Below are positions 9,901-17,330 of a stretch of 64,000 nucleotides of DNA, one piece after another. Position 1 is the stretch's first letter. Each line of letters opens with the position of its first letter. The notes beneath the pieces are model-generated. The model was not told the DNA's origin. It saw nothing but the letters and a program-made list of their open reading frames with translations, and did no database searches. A program made the position numbers and the translations under genes. Source of the DNA: Chryseobacterium sp. SC28 (GTDB taxonomy: Bacteria > Bacteroidota > Bacteroidia > Flavobacteriales > Weeksellaceae); contig NZ_QOVY01000007.1 of assembly GCF_003932955.1 (NCBI RefSeq), positions 1-64,000 of the forward strand. The letters are read 5' to 3'.

Positions 9901-10266
9901 GATAGGTCTTGGAAATATCCTATCTTGAGTCCCTATTACTTGCTGTGAAAGTGAAGGACCAGTATTCAAAACCCAGCCTAAGCCTACCCTTGTTGCAAGC
10001 TGACCTACTGTTACACCAGTTGTGGTATATCGTAATTCAATTGGGATTTTTTCTCCTTCGAATTCAATAGTATATAATGGAATGGAAAAATCCGCAACTC
10101 CGGTATAATTTCCCGCAGGAATATCTACAAATTTAGATAGAGCCACGGCTTCCGGCGTCTTAGGATACAAATCGATACTATAATTGACCGGATTTGGATT
10201 TGACCCAGCTTGTGCATTCATTGCAATAGTCAATAGTAAGAAGCTTGAAGTAATTATTTTTCTCAT
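6907..10266 (-). CDS. Large secreted YD/RHS-repeat-related protein, partner of the RHS toxin
   Basis: The product is 1119 aa with an N-terminal signal peptide (MRKIITSSFLLLTIAMNAQA). The N-terminal third (FVDIPAGNYTGVADFSIPLYTIEFEGEKIPIELRY...VGLGWVLNTGPSLSQ) resembles the N-terminal part of Bacteroidota RHS/Tc-toxin-B-like proteins. YD-type beta repeats follow, including ITYPTGGYSEIQYEADEYD, IREYYIYDD and LKEYKYNY. It has no RHS core and no variable tip. The gene lies 10 bp upstream of the full-length RHS gene. I infer it contributes the other half of a cocoon-like shell or a surface platform for the toxin, as TcB does for TcC. That role is not proven by the sequence. Confidence 0.6.
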   Translation of the reverse strand: MRKIITSSFLLLTIAMNAQAGSNPNPVNYSIDLYPKTPEAVALSKFVDIPAGNYTGVADFSIPLYTIEFEGEKIPIELRYTTTGVTVGQLATRVGLGWVLNTGPSLSQQVIGTQDRIFPRPIIPTTGFYPNNSGGNGNDPSVLIALAALGLDGNGPRDIQPDIYTYTLLNGSGKFILNPSGNFGIPMPYNQTKITAQYGYPNTIIDEKGFQYTFFNQTPSTKTKNTCVEVNPEFDFDDPDFKISKIKSPKNQEIKYIYAGYPNTVNSKFIPSITTQERVSISGYFPPGQPVMPLPQKCINKTDLRDNPLSEIQFKGGEILFTYNNRTTNPRLDLDGEVYLTGVVVKNEKDETIKDFTLSYDYFTSLSSTLPSEVTGLYTSAYNKGLDKRLKLVSVKDNLTNGTFSLEYYESYNGKKLPIRISNDQDFWGVYNGKENGKRAISVSKYDYVTLQSEYYGANKEPDINYGKLGNLKKITYPTGGYSEIQYEADEYDISDNPVIIYNYEDDYQIVNANDNTYPTTKIPFTISDNTTTKILSFVGNPNAGSTTTIGRCTWNIRKVGETTVSSGQLSGSFTRSDPPGNYELWITRDDNYPSVKCSAYYDIVNTIKTPIDTLYTQTAGTIRVSKIESVDNNNGKIVREYGYKIPNPNYTLPYTKTSGVNQGEEMFLSRSTQKYPLSDQGHYAMEVIVSNNPGWQTTTVRGKPVGYDYVQEHYIDYATPANSYRKEYKFKNERIIQYHDPGTPLNMNWPVGGLDRGLLEEELLFDSTNHLVKKTVNEYLYDAHFNTKYSPDIPYNGAMGYGLGIVPISKFGSGTTSYTFEYTTFPLTNSWIPEKKTTVTEYANNGADALETVKTFQYSIPDYKHTYRTESTTTGSIGETLKTIYKYAQDIASSDPQYTMMQGLVSKNRLSDAVITKNYTDNLPTSEIKIVYDQFNTGNDAMILPKYIYLKKGENAMEEDRKITYNSYDIKGNLTQYTLESGTPVSVIWGYNKTAPVAKIEGASFYDIKANSLVTAVVNAAENDNVAVQGVTPEQTEQALINALDNLRRGTDFANYQITTYSYDPLVGVRSVTPPSGIREYYIYDDSKRLQSVYIKEKNSSGNDVIKILKEYKYNYKP

Positions 10267-10273
10267 AGTGTTT

Positions 10274-11926
10274 TTACTTTTTCACAATTTTGGTGTTCAC
10301 GGATTTATTTGAAGTATTTGCAGTCACAATATAAACTCCTTGAGGTAAAGAAGAAGTATTAATTTTTGTTACAGCGTTTTTGGTTTTGATGGATTGCACC
10401 TGCTTCCCACTCATATCATGTAATCTGATTTCAGCTTCTTCTCCTTTTTGCAATTCAAAGTCAATTTCAACGTAAGCATAATCTTCAACAGGATTAGGAT
10501 ATATTCGAATGTCTTTTTTTTCTACCAAATCATCCAGTTTCTTATCTCCGAGTTTTAAAATTTTCCAATTTTCTTCGCCTAGTTGTTGCGCACTAGTTCC
10601 TGCAAGTAGAAAAGTTCCGTCACTTTGCAGTTTTGCGGAAACCAAACGCTCTTGTTGTTTTTTGGATTTTCCTTCAACATATTTTCTCCATTCCTCCTTG
10701 CCATTAACATCGATATAAAGCATCCAGAACTTCTCATCATCGGATTTTACTTTTTCTTCCGCTTGAGTGTAACCACCAAGCAGAAAACCTCTGTCTTCAC
10801 TAAAATTATCCTTGTTGGTTTTCCTTATCACGTCCAGACTCATCGCCACATCACGATTTCCGAAATTGTAGCTTTTCTGCCAGATCTCATTTCCCGATTT
10901 ATCAAAATTTATTGCCCATATATCCGTTCCCTCCTTCACATTCTCTTTCTTAGTGCCTGATGATTGACTTCGGCTTTCACCTACCACGATGTATCCATTC
11001 AGCGTCTTGGCAACCGTTTTCGGTCTGTCGTCACCACTTCCACCATAGGTTTTCTGCCACTCGACATTGATGTTCTTGTCCAATTTTATGATCCAGTAAT
11101 CGCCACTCCCAAAATTGTCTTCGGATTTACCGATGAATGTTTTTACGGCTGAAGTTATTTCGGGTATCATATTTTCGTTTTGGGTAGTGCTATTATCAGC
11201 ATTACCCATGTTGTCCGTTTTTCCGGAAGTGGAATAAACAAGCAAAACTGCACCTCCATCCGGAGTTGGGATCATATCGATGACTTCATCCAAAGCATTT
11301 CCGCCAAGTATAGTGGTTTGCTTTAATTTTCCATCTTCATCTAATTTTGATACAAATACATCTTTAGAACCGAAAAGTTTTTTGTTATCGTTGATATTTC
11401 CCGCAACAAAAAAACCTAAATCACTAGATTGGACAATTGCAGAAGCTTCATCATTACTCTTAGTTCCTATTGTTTTCTGCCAAAGTTCCTCGCCATTTTC
11501 TGAAATGCGAATCAACCAGACATCACTTCCGCCAAGATTGTTCTCTTTTTTATCTCCAGATTGGCTCGAGAACGAAGTTCCTAAAATGGCAAATCCACCT
11601 TCTTGGGTTGAAATGGATGACATTAAATAATCATGTCTCGTTCCCCCGAAATATTTTTCCCAAACCTGATTGCCTTGCTGGTCGAGTTTTACAATATGGT
11701 AATCATATCCCCTGTTTTGCTGTTGGTTTCCAATTGAGAGCTGCTGGCGTTTTTGATTGATGGAACTTCCCGACAAAAGAATCTGTCTATCGATCGTGGA
11801 AGTCACTGTTGTAAGAAAGTCCTGCGTGGAGGATTGGATGTCTTTTTGCCACAAGGTTTTGGTTTGCTGCGCTGTAGCAGTAACGACTCCTAGCAAACAG
11901 AATACACCAATAGATATATTTTTCAT
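10274..11926 (-). CDS. T9SS-exported repeat (beta-propeller-like) protein
   Basis: The product is 550 aa with a signal peptide (MKNISIGVFCLLGVVTATAQ). At least five repeats share the pattern W-x-K-x-[YF]-G-G-[ST]-x-x-D, a variable stretch, then G-G-[FY]-x-[IV]-x-G (for example WEKYFGGTRHDY and WQKTYGGSGDDRP). These suggest a beta-propeller-like fold. The C-terminal about 75 residues form a T9SS type A sorting domain (IRIYPNPVEDYAYVEI...LPQGVYIV...KIVKK), so it is exported and probably anchored at the cell surface. It is the first gene of the minus-strand RHS operon, 7 bp upstream of the 1119-aa protein. It may help display or localise the toxin complex, an inference from operon position. Confidence 0.75.
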   Translation of the reverse strand: MKNISIGVFCLLGVVTATAQQTKTLWQKDIQSSTQDFLTTVTSTIDRQILLSGSSINQKRQQLSIGNQQQNRGYDYHIVKLDQQGNQVWEKYFGGTRHDYLMSSISTQEGGFAILGTSFSSQSGDKKENNLGGSDVWLIRISENGEELWQKTIGTKSNDEASAIVQSSDLGFFVAGNINDNKKLFGSKDVFVSKLDEDGKLKQTTILGGNALDEVIDMIPTPDGGAVLLVYSTSGKTDNMGNADNSTTQNENMIPEITSAVKTFIGKSEDNFGSGDYWIIKLDKNINVEWQKTYGGSGDDRPKTVAKTLNGYIVVGESRSQSSGTKKENVKEGTDIWAINFDKSGNEIWQKSYNFGNRDVAMSLDVIRKTNKDNFSEDRGFLLGGYTQAEEKVKSDDEKFWMLYIDVNGKEEWRKYVEGKSKKQQERLVSAKLQSDGTFLLAGTSAQQLGEENWKILKLGDKKLDDLVEKKDIRIYPNPVEDYAYVEIDFELQKGEEAEIRLHDMSGKQVQSIKTKNAVTKINTSSLPQGVYIVTANTSNKSVNTKIVKK

Positions 11927-12001
11927 ATTGTTTTGGTTTTTGTTTATTTTCTAAAGTTAACAATTTTTAAGAATTATACAGCAGTTTTATTTTTCTTAAC
12001 A

Positions 12002-12009
12002 CAAAAATA
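12002..12009 (-). promoter_or_regulatory. Putative -7 element of the RHS operon promoter
   Basis: On the minus strand this reads TATTTTTG, a match to the Bacteroidota -7 consensus TAnnTTTG, about 75 bp upstream of the ATG at 11926. No good -33 TTTG is seen at the usual 19-bp spacing, so support is weak. Confidence 0.3.
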
Positions 12010-12093
12010 ATTCGTTAAGACGAGAAAACTAATTTGCTACACTAAAAATCAAAAAAATAATCATCTGCAAAATTTTTCAGCCCTCATAAATCT

Positions 12094-12375
12094 TCCGAAC
12101 CTTCTGGTAAAAAGTACACTCCCGAATAAACTACTTGAGAAAAATAACCACACGTTCAAAATCAACCTGGGTAAAATAGACCCACCCTCATTTTCCTAAA
12201 CGATAAGCAACATAACAAAATTTCAATGGTAAAAAAAGGCATACCTTATTTCCCAACCTGCACCAAATAGACTCATTTTTTTCAACTAGGTGGGTAATTT
12301 AGCCACAAGTTATAATTCAACCTGCGTAAATCAACCATACCCTACTTTCAAACGTGGGTAAAAAAGTAGCACCTC
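12094..12375. repeat. Degenerate tandem repeat, 32-bp period, about nine units (iteron-like)
   Basis: The core CAACCTGGGTAAAATAG followed by CCACC recurs with variation. The GGTAA-like centre falls at 12106, 12138 (weak), 12170, 12202 (weak), 12228, 12261, 12293, 12325 and 12357. Every step is 32-33 bp except one of 26 bp. The clearest units are at 12163 (CAACCTGGGTAAAATAGACC), 12283 (CAACTAGGTGGGTAATTTAG), 12318 (CAACCTGCGTAAATC) and 12349 (CAAACGTGGGTAAAAAAG). The period is not a multiple of three, so this is not a protein repeat. Three helical turns per unit would put protein-binding sites on one face of the DNA, as in iterons or relaxosome accessory sites. Confidence 0.6.
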
Positions 12376-12501
12376 AATTCTCCCTGTTTTTCGTATTTTT
12401 TTCCTTCCAAAGCATTTTATCTTTAAAATCCGCAAAACAACCCTAATATAAGCATTCGAGATAACTTTTCAGACCTCTGAAAAAATCAGTACAATTTTGT
12501 T

Positions 12502-12564
12502 GCAAGATGTGTCTTTGTACCCACAAACCTTTCAAGTTTTGGGACAAAGACGGTCTTGCCTTTT
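12502..12564. other. Large inverted repeat, candidate oriT or terminator
   Basis: The left arm is GCAAGA-TGT-GTCTTTGTACCC (12502-12522) and the right arm is GGGACAAAGAC-GG-TCTTGC (12541-12559). They form an 11-bp stem with one bulged A, then an internal loop and a further 6-bp stem. CTTTTT follows. A second short palindrome (CCTTTTTGCAAAAGG, 12559-12573) abuts it. It lies about 1 kb upstream of the MobC and relaxase genes. MOBP-type oriT sites often contain such an inverted repeat, but the hairpin plus T-run could instead be a rho-independent terminator. Confidence 0.45.
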
Positions 12565-12620
12565 TGCAAAAGGGGAAAAAACGGCGGAACTTGTTTTTTA
12601 ATTCACCAAATCGGGTTCAA

Positions 12621-12682
12621 GAATCTAAACTCGTCTAAATTATTCTTTTTTAATCTTCGGAGAATCTAAACTCGTCTAAATT
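12621..12682. repeat. Perfect 21-bp direct repeat, 41 bp apart
   Basis: The 21-bp sequence at 12621-12641 (starting GAATCTAAACTCG, ending TCTAAATT) recurs exactly at 12662-12682. Both copies are followed within two bases by TTCTT. Each copy itself contains TCTAAA twice, nine bases apart. The pair lies 87 bp upstream of the first ICE gene, where a regulator-binding site or recombination site would be expected. Confidence 0.6.
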
Positions 12683-12768
12683 GTTCTTATTTAGCCCACG
12701 CCCGATGAACACTATTGTTTTCACGGATTTGATGTCCCAATTTTGCAACAGAAATTTTAATCAAAAAA

Positions 12769-13563
12769 ATGAAAACAACCCTTTATCTTCTGCTGACGCT
12801 TTTTGCAATTAAACTCAATGCGCAGGTCGGAATAAACACACAGACACCCGAAACTACTTTTGATGTAGTAGGAAAACCAAACGACACCTCACATTATGAC
12901 GGGATAATCCCTCCAAGGACAACGGGCGACCAGTTGGCGAACAAGTTTTACACACAGGCAAAAAAAGGTGCGGTTGTATTTGCCACCGATCCGGCTTCCA
13001 ATCTTTCGGGGCAGGTCATCAATATTTCAGAAGTTGGAATGTATTATTTTGACGGCAACATATGGCAGAATTTCGCAAAGGAGAATCAGCCTGTCGAATA
13101 TAGAATCGTGCTCACCTTCGATCCGAACAGCACTGCCGCACTTACGGCAACTTCAACTTGGTCTGCCCCTGTAAACTATTCGGGAAATAGCCACGCCTAT
13201 TTTACCTCCTCAAAATACTATACCATCGGAACCAAAAATTTCGGAGGATTAAAGGGAGCGGTTTTGTTCAGAAAAGTCCATGGAATCGTCAATGTTTGGT
13301 TTCAGATGTATAGGTCTTCAGATTCCGCGCCGATTACGGGAAACGCCTTCATCAGCATTGCGAGCATCTACAGCGACATCGGATACATTCCCAACCAGAT
13401 CGTTTTACTGCATACGGAAAACTCAACGCAATTTTTTCCAGCCCTGTTAGAGAATTACAGCATCCAAATCCCACAAACCTCCCTAAACGCGATGTCCACA
13501 TCCTACTACACCTACGGAGAAGTTCAGGGATACTCCAACTGGATCAAGCCTTATCTGCCATAA
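12769..13563 (+). CDS. Secreted protein of unknown function, possible ICE cargo
   Basis: The product is 264 aa with a signal peptide (MKTTLYLLLTLFAIKLNAQ). QVGINTQTPETTFDVVGKP follows, an N-terminal pattern common in flavobacterial secreted proteins of unknown function. The middle contains IIPPRTTGDQLANKFYTQAKKGAVVFATDPA, similar in style to phage tail-fibre or collar-like beta proteins, and the C-terminal half is rich in Ser, Tyr and Asn. There is no sorting domain and no enzyme motif. It is the first gene after the ICE control region and lies 23 bp upstream of the mobilisation genes, so it probably travels with the element. A surface or exclusion role is possible but not shown. Confidence 0.6.
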   Translation: MKTTLYLLLTLFAIKLNAQVGINTQTPETTFDVVGKPNDTSHYDGIIPPRTTGDQLANKFYTQAKKGAVVFATDPASNLSGQVINISEVGMYYFDGNIWQNFAKENQPVEYRIVLTFDPNSTAALTATSTWSAPVNYSGNSHAYFTSSKYYTIGTKNFGGLKGAVLFRKVHGIVNVWFQMYRSSDSAPITGNAFISIASIYSDIGYIPNQIVLLHTENSTQFFPALLENYSIQIPQTSLNAMSTSYYTYGEVQGYSNWIKPYLP

Positions 13564-13586
13564 TTGATGAATCAACAAAGTCCTTA

Positions 13587-13937
13587 ATGGAAAAAGAAGA
13601 CTACATAAAATTCAGAATATCCAAAACCAAAAAACAAGACTGGAAGAAAATATGCAAAGAGAAAAACCTCACGTTGACCGACTTACTGACGGCATCCGTT
13701 GAGAACAGAATTTTAGACAACGAAAGGAGACAGATACTGGCGTTCATTGAAAAACAAGACAACGTCTTCATCAAGATAGAGACCAACATCAATCAGGTAG
13801 CGAAAATTGTAAACGGACAAAAGTTCATGTCGGAATCAGAACTGAAAAACTTCACCGCAAAGCTTTCAGAAATCACCAAATTGAAGAAACATCAAAACCA
13901 AATCTTCAAAAAGATTTATGAAATGTTCGCAAAATGA
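13587..13937 (+). CDS. MobC-like relaxosome accessory protein
   Basis: The product is 116 aa. The N-terminal region (YIKFRISKTKKQDWKKICKEKNLTLTDLL) has the ribbon-helix-helix pattern of plasmid mobilisation accessory proteins. The helical C-terminal half contains IETNINQVAKIVNGQK, the N-x-N-Q-[IV]-A-[KR] signature of MobC/nikA-type proteins. These bind oriT next to the nick site and help the relaxase open the DNA. The stop codon overlaps the relaxase start by 4 bp (ATGA), so the two genes are translationally coupled. Family membership is inferred from motifs. Confidence 0.8.
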   Translation: MEKEDYIKFRISKTKKQDWKKICKEKNLTLTDLLTASVENRILDNERRQILAFIEKQDNVFIKIETNINQVAKIVNGQKFMSESELKNFTAKLSEITKLKKHQNQIFKKIYEMFAK

Positions 13938-15403
13938 TTGTCAAGATTATATCTGCTTCAGGCTCAGATTTTCACGGCGTGCAGTACAACGACAAAAAGG
14001 TGGAGAAAGGAACGGGAGAACTGATGCTGATGAAAAACTTTCCCTCGTTCATCAATGGGGAAAGCAGTCCGGAGCAGGTTCGGGACTACTTCAAATCCAT
14101 CTCAAAAAATGAAAAGGTAAAGAAACCCCAGTTCCACGCCGTGATTTCTGCAAAATATCAGAATCATGGCAAAGAGGAACTCACCGAGATCGCCAAAGAC
14201 TTCATGCAGGAAATGGGCTACGGAAAACAGCCTTTCATCGTGGTTTACCACAACGACACCGAGAACAACCACGTCCATATCGTTTCCACAAGGGTTGACA
14301 AGCAGACTGGAAAGAAAATCAACGACAGTTATGAGCGGCTGAAAGCCCAAAAAGCACTAGCCGACCTACTGGAAAAACGCTACGGATTAAGCTCTGAGAA
14401 AAAATTAGAAAAACTGCTGAACTACCAAATCGGCTCACTCAGCCAACTGGAACTCCTGTTTGAAAGAGGCGGGTTCAAACTAACTAAAGACACAAATGAT
14501 GAAAATGACTTTTCCATTCTGAAGAACGGGGTAAAACTTAAAACCATCTATGGTAACCAAATCAGTTTTACCTCCACTTCGGATAACGGTCGAAAAAGGC
14601 AGCTGAAAGCGATATTGAGCAAATATAAAGACCTCTGTTCCAACAAAGTCTTCAAGGTAGAGGACAGAAGGGCGCAGGAATCACTGCTACCGGAGGAAAG
14701 ACAAAAGGAGCACTGCAAATCCAAGATTGAATTTGAGAGCGAACTCCAGAAAAAGTTGCGGGACATCTTCGGACTGGATGTGGTTTTCCACCACAAAGAC
14801 GGACAGAAATCATTCGGATACAGCATCATCGACCATAAGTCGGAAAGGGTGTTCAAGGGAAGCGAGATCATGAAGATGAACGAACTGTTTGAGATGACCG
14901 ATGACAAAATAGACAAGAAACTGTTTGAAAGCCTAAAGGACTACAATCTGGCGGACAATGTTTCAAAACAAATTTTAATGGAGCACCTGAAACACCAAAA
15001 TCCCGAAAATGCAGTAAAGGAATTTATGCTTTTCGAATCCAAGAAAATAAAAAACAAAGAGGTTTTCAACTCGATAAAAAACGATGTAAAGGATTATGTC
15101 GAAACACAGAATAACAAGGATGTCCACCTCATAAAATCGGAAGAAGGAAAATATTATGCCGTCCACTCCAAACTGCACTATGTGGGATCATTGGAAAATG
15201 TAATTGGCGAGAAAGCCTATCAAAGATTCCTCAATCCAAGCCAGGAATTGGCATCGGAAAATAGAGATGAAAACCTTGCCAAGGAACTGGACAGAAGCAT
15301 AGACGACCTGATTTTCCAATTCACCAAACCATCGGGAGGAACAGGGAAAGACCCTGCCGAAGAAGAGTTAAGAAAAAGACGCAAAAACAAAAAAAGAACA
15401 TAA
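13934..15403 (+). CDS. Relaxase / mobilisation nuclease (MobP-type)
   Basis: The product is 489 aa. The N-terminal about 200 residues match the relaxase family PF03432: FHGVQYNDKKVEKGTGELM, a conserved block KKPQFHAVISAKY, and the metal-binding HUH-type motif NNHVHIVSTRVD with His113 and His115. The enzyme nicks oriT, stays attached to the 5' end through a tyrosine, and pilots the strand through the type IV channel. The C-terminal about 290 residues are charged and helical, with no helicase or primase motif. The end is very basic (RKRRKNKKRT). It overlaps the MobC gene by 4 bp and is followed 2 bp later by the ParA gene. Confidence 0.9.
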   Translation: MIVKIISASGSDFHGVQYNDKKVEKGTGELMLMKNFPSFINGESSPEQVRDYFKSISKNEKVKKPQFHAVISAKYQNHGKEELTEIAKDFMQEMGYGKQPFIVVYHNDTENNHVHIVSTRVDKQTGKKINDSYERLKAQKALADLLEKRYGLSSEKKLEKLLNYQIGSLSQLELLFERGGFKLTKDTNDENDFSILKNGVKLKTIYGNQISFTSTSDNGRKRQLKAILSKYKDLCSNKVFKVEDRRAQESLLPEERQKEHCKSKIEFESELQKKLRDIFGLDVVFHHKDGQKSFGYSIIDHKSERVFKGSEIMKMNELFEMTDDKIDKKLFESLKDYNLADNVSKQILMEHLKHQNPENAVKEFMLFESKKIKNKEVFNSIKNDVKDYVETQNNKDVHLIKSEEGKYYAVHSKLHYVGSLENVIGEKAYQRFLNPSQELASENRDENLAKELDRSIDDLIFQFTKPSGGTGKDPAEEELRKRRKNKKRT

Positions 15404-15405
15404 GA

Positions 15406-16059
15406 ATGATCATCACATTTGCCACGCAAAAAGGCGGAACAGGGAAAACCACCCTCGCCATCGCTTTCGCCAACTATCTTTCCGGAATTACCACAAGGAA
15501 GATCAAGGTGTATGATTTCGACTACCAAAAATCCTTTTTCAACAAATGGAGGGAGGATGCGGACTCGGAACTGCCCAAACTGTATGACGTAGAAGTTATC
15601 GGCGAAGATGACGATGAACCGCCTTTCGAGGACTTGGAACAGGTTGTCGACCTGAAAGAAAGCAAAGACCTGTTCCTGTTCGATTTGGCGGGAACGCTTG
15701 ACCAGAGATACAGCGATGTCTTGGTGTACAGCGACTTTATCATCATTCCCTTCGAGTATTCCGATGTTTCCGTAAAATCGACGCTGGTATTCAAAAATCT
15801 TCTTGGTTTATTGGAAAGCGAGGCGGAAAGAATCTTCATCCGCTCCAAATACGACAAAGGCTACAAATATCTCAACCAAAAGGAAATGGATATAGAGTTG
15901 GCAAAATACGGAACTCTGCTAGAAAATCCGGTGTTCAAAAGAAACTGCCTCCAAACCATCGACACCCGAAAACTCACCTACGAGCAAAAATACGCCGTAA
16001 AGAAGCCGTTCGACGAAATTATACAGAAGATCAGCGAGGTCAAAAAAGTTGCGCTTTAA
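15406..16059 (+). CDS. ParA-family ATPase of the conjugation module (TraA-like)
   Basis: The product is 217 aa. A deviant Walker A box lies at residues 8-16 (QKGGTGKTT), a ParA-type motif with the first lysine present. DFDYQKSF follows at about residue 38 and a Walker B-like LFLFDLAGT near residue 98. Proteins of this family sit at the start of Bacteroidota conjugative transposon tra operons, where they are called TraA. They probably position the element or the transfer machinery in the cell. The gene begins 2 bp after the relaxase stop. Confidence 0.85.
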   Translation: MIITFATQKGGTGKTTLAIAFANYLSGITTRKIKVYDFDYQKSFFNKWREDADSELPKLYDVEVIGEDDDEPPFEDLEQVVDLKESKDLFLFDLAGTLDQRYSDVLVYSDFIIIPFEYSDVSVKSTLVFKNLLGLLESEAERIFIRSKYDKGYKYLNQKEMDIELAKYGTLLENPVFKRNCLQTIDTRKLTYEQKYAVKKPFDEIIQKISEVKKVAL

Positions 16060-16121
16060 GGGAAGACAAAAGGGACAAGAAAAAAGAATCCAAAAAACCA
16101 CAAACCTCAAATACAACCATC

Positions 16122-16655
16122 ATGTTAAAATACTCACTCATCCTTTTAGGAGCCTACTTTCTGTACTATGTCGGAAATATCGTGTACGACCTTTTCCTAA
16201 AAAAAGAGAAAACCATTCTGACCAATGTTGCAGAAGAATACTCACTCGGCGACTTTGCACAGGCGGAGAATGAGGAACCCACCTTGATCGGCATTGAGGA
16301 TGTGGAAAATCTCAAAACCCCGAAATCGTTCCTAAAAAGCGAACCCATTCCGATTCCGAGACAGAACAATTTTGAAGACAATCCCAGTCTGGAAGAATTG
16401 AGGAAACGGTTTGAGGCGGAAGAGGATTTGGATGAGACGAGTCCAAAACAGCCCGAAACCAAACACCATGAAACTCCTCCACAGGAAACCGAAACCATAA
16501 AAAAGCCAGAAATTATTGAACCAATAGTTTCCAAGAAAAAAAATGATGCACAGAACAAGAAAGACCAATGGAAAGAATTTGTGAGCCTCTCGGAAACCAA
16601 TGTGAAACTGGTGGACAATATTGAGGGACAAAAGGTTTACCATTCGACAATGTAA
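16122..16655 (+). CDS. Single-pass membrane protein of the tra region, unknown function
   Basis: The product is 177 aa. An N-terminal transmembrane helix (LILLGAYFLYYVGNIVYDLFL, about residues 5-25) is followed by a long, low-complexity, Glu/Pro/Lys-rich cytoplasmic segment (PKQPETKHHETPPQETETIKKPE) and a short conserved-looking end (WKEFVSLSETNVKLVDN). It occupies the place of traB-traD in Bacteroidota conjugation operons. I do not recognise the family. Confidence 0.6.
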   Translation: MLKYSLILLGAYFLYYVGNIVYDLFLKKEKTILTNVAEEYSLGDFAQAENEEPTLIGIEDVENLKTPKSFLKSEPIPIPRQNNFEDNPSLEELRKRFEAEEDLDETSPKQPETKHHETPPQETETIKKPEIIEPIVSKKKNDAQNKKDQWKEFVSLSETNVKLVDNIEGQKVYHSTM

Positions 16656-16690
16656 CCAATATACCCATATAACTAACCTAAATTTTAAAA

Positions 16691-17014
16691 ATGATGAAAA
16701 ATTTTATCAGAAAAAACGTGTCAAAAAAGAAAGTTCTAACCCTTGCATTGGTGATGCTGGCGATGACCCCGATGCTTGCGCAGGGCGGAGCGACCGCCAT
16801 CTCCAACGCCGCTTCCGACATTAAGGACTATTGGGATCCCATCAAGCTGATATTAAAGGCAGTCGGTGGACTCGTAGGATTTATCGGAGGCTTGAGGGTG
16901 TACAACAAGTGGACGAACGGCGACCAGGATGTCAACAAAGAAATCCTCGGCTATGGCGGGGCGATGATCTTCCTTATCGTGGTTCCGGAATTTGTAACCG
17001 CATTCTTTGCTTAA
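16691..17014 (+). CDS. traE: Conjugative transposon protein TraE (DUF4134)
   Basis: The product is 107 aa with a signal-like first segment ending LAMTPMLAQGG, then two transmembrane helices (ILKAVGGLVGFIGGLRVYNK and GGAMIFLIVVPEFVTAFFA). The pattern GGLRVYNKWTNGDQDVNKEILGYGGA is typical of DUF4134/TraE, the small pilin-like (VirB2-type) membrane protein of Bacteroidota type IV secretion systems. The stop is followed within 2 bp by the traF ATG, as in known tra operons. Confidence 0.85.
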   Translation: MMKNFIRKNVSKKKVLTLALVMLAMTPMLAQGGATAISNAASDIKDYWDPIKLILKAVGGLVGFIGGLRVYNKWTNGDQDVNKEILGYGGAMIFLIVVPEFVTAFFA

Positions 17015-17015
17015 G

Positions 17016-17330
17016 ATGGGATATTACCTGTACAAGGGGCTCAAAAAACCCCTTGTATTCTTCGGACTCAAAGGCAAATACATCATTTATGCGGTAGCCG
17101 TCATCGGCGCAGGTGTCGTCGCGGCACTCATCTTATCCAAATTCGGATTGCTGGGTTCGCTATTAGGTTTATTGGTAACCGCGGGAGGTGTCTACCTTAT
17201 TTTCAAGAGGCAGGACAAAAACGGACTCTACGACAAGACCAAAAATTTTGACCAGATATTCATTTTCCCAAAAAGACTCAACAACAAAAGATTTCTAAAA
17301 GATGGTAAAGACAAAGAAACAGGCATTTGA
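17016..17330 (+). CDS. traF: Conjugative transposon protein TraF (DUF4133)
   Basis: The product is 104 aa from the ATG at 17016. A TTG three codons earlier is possible but less likely. Two adjacent transmembrane helices (IIYAVAVIGAGVVAALIL and LLGSLLGLLVTAGGVYLIF) are flanked by YYLYKGLKKPLVFFGLKGKY and KRQDKNGLY. This is the DUF4133/TraF pattern, corresponding to VirB3 in other type IV systems. The 3' end overlaps traG by 29 bp, so it is probably translated together with that ATPase, the usual partner of VirB3-like proteins. Confidence 0.85.
   Translation: MGYYLYKGLKKPLVFFGLKGKYIIYAVAVIGAGVVAALILSKFGLLGSLLGLLVTAGGVYLIFKRQDKNGLYDKTKNFDQIFIFPKRLNNKRFLKDGKDKETGI

Larger units (their letters stand above)
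11955..12768. other. 814-bp non-coding region between RHS operon and ICE genes
   Basis: No convincing coding frame is present on either strand. The segment holds the RHS operon promoter region at the left, a 32-bp-period degenerate repeat array (12094-12375), a large inverted repeat followed by T5 (12502-12564), and a perfect 21-bp direct repeat (12621-12682). Density and order suggest a cis-acting control or transfer-origin region for the adjacent mobilisation genes. Confidence 0.6.

Noticed and set aside
12094-12375. CRISPR array for the 32-bp-period repeat
   Set aside because: There are no conserved repeats with unique spacers. The whole 32-bp unit is degenerate, and no cas genes are nearby.
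11955-12768. A riboswitch or structured RNA in the long non-coding region
   Set aside because: No known aptamer core was recognised. The repeats and palindromes are better explained as protein-binding or transfer-origin DNA.
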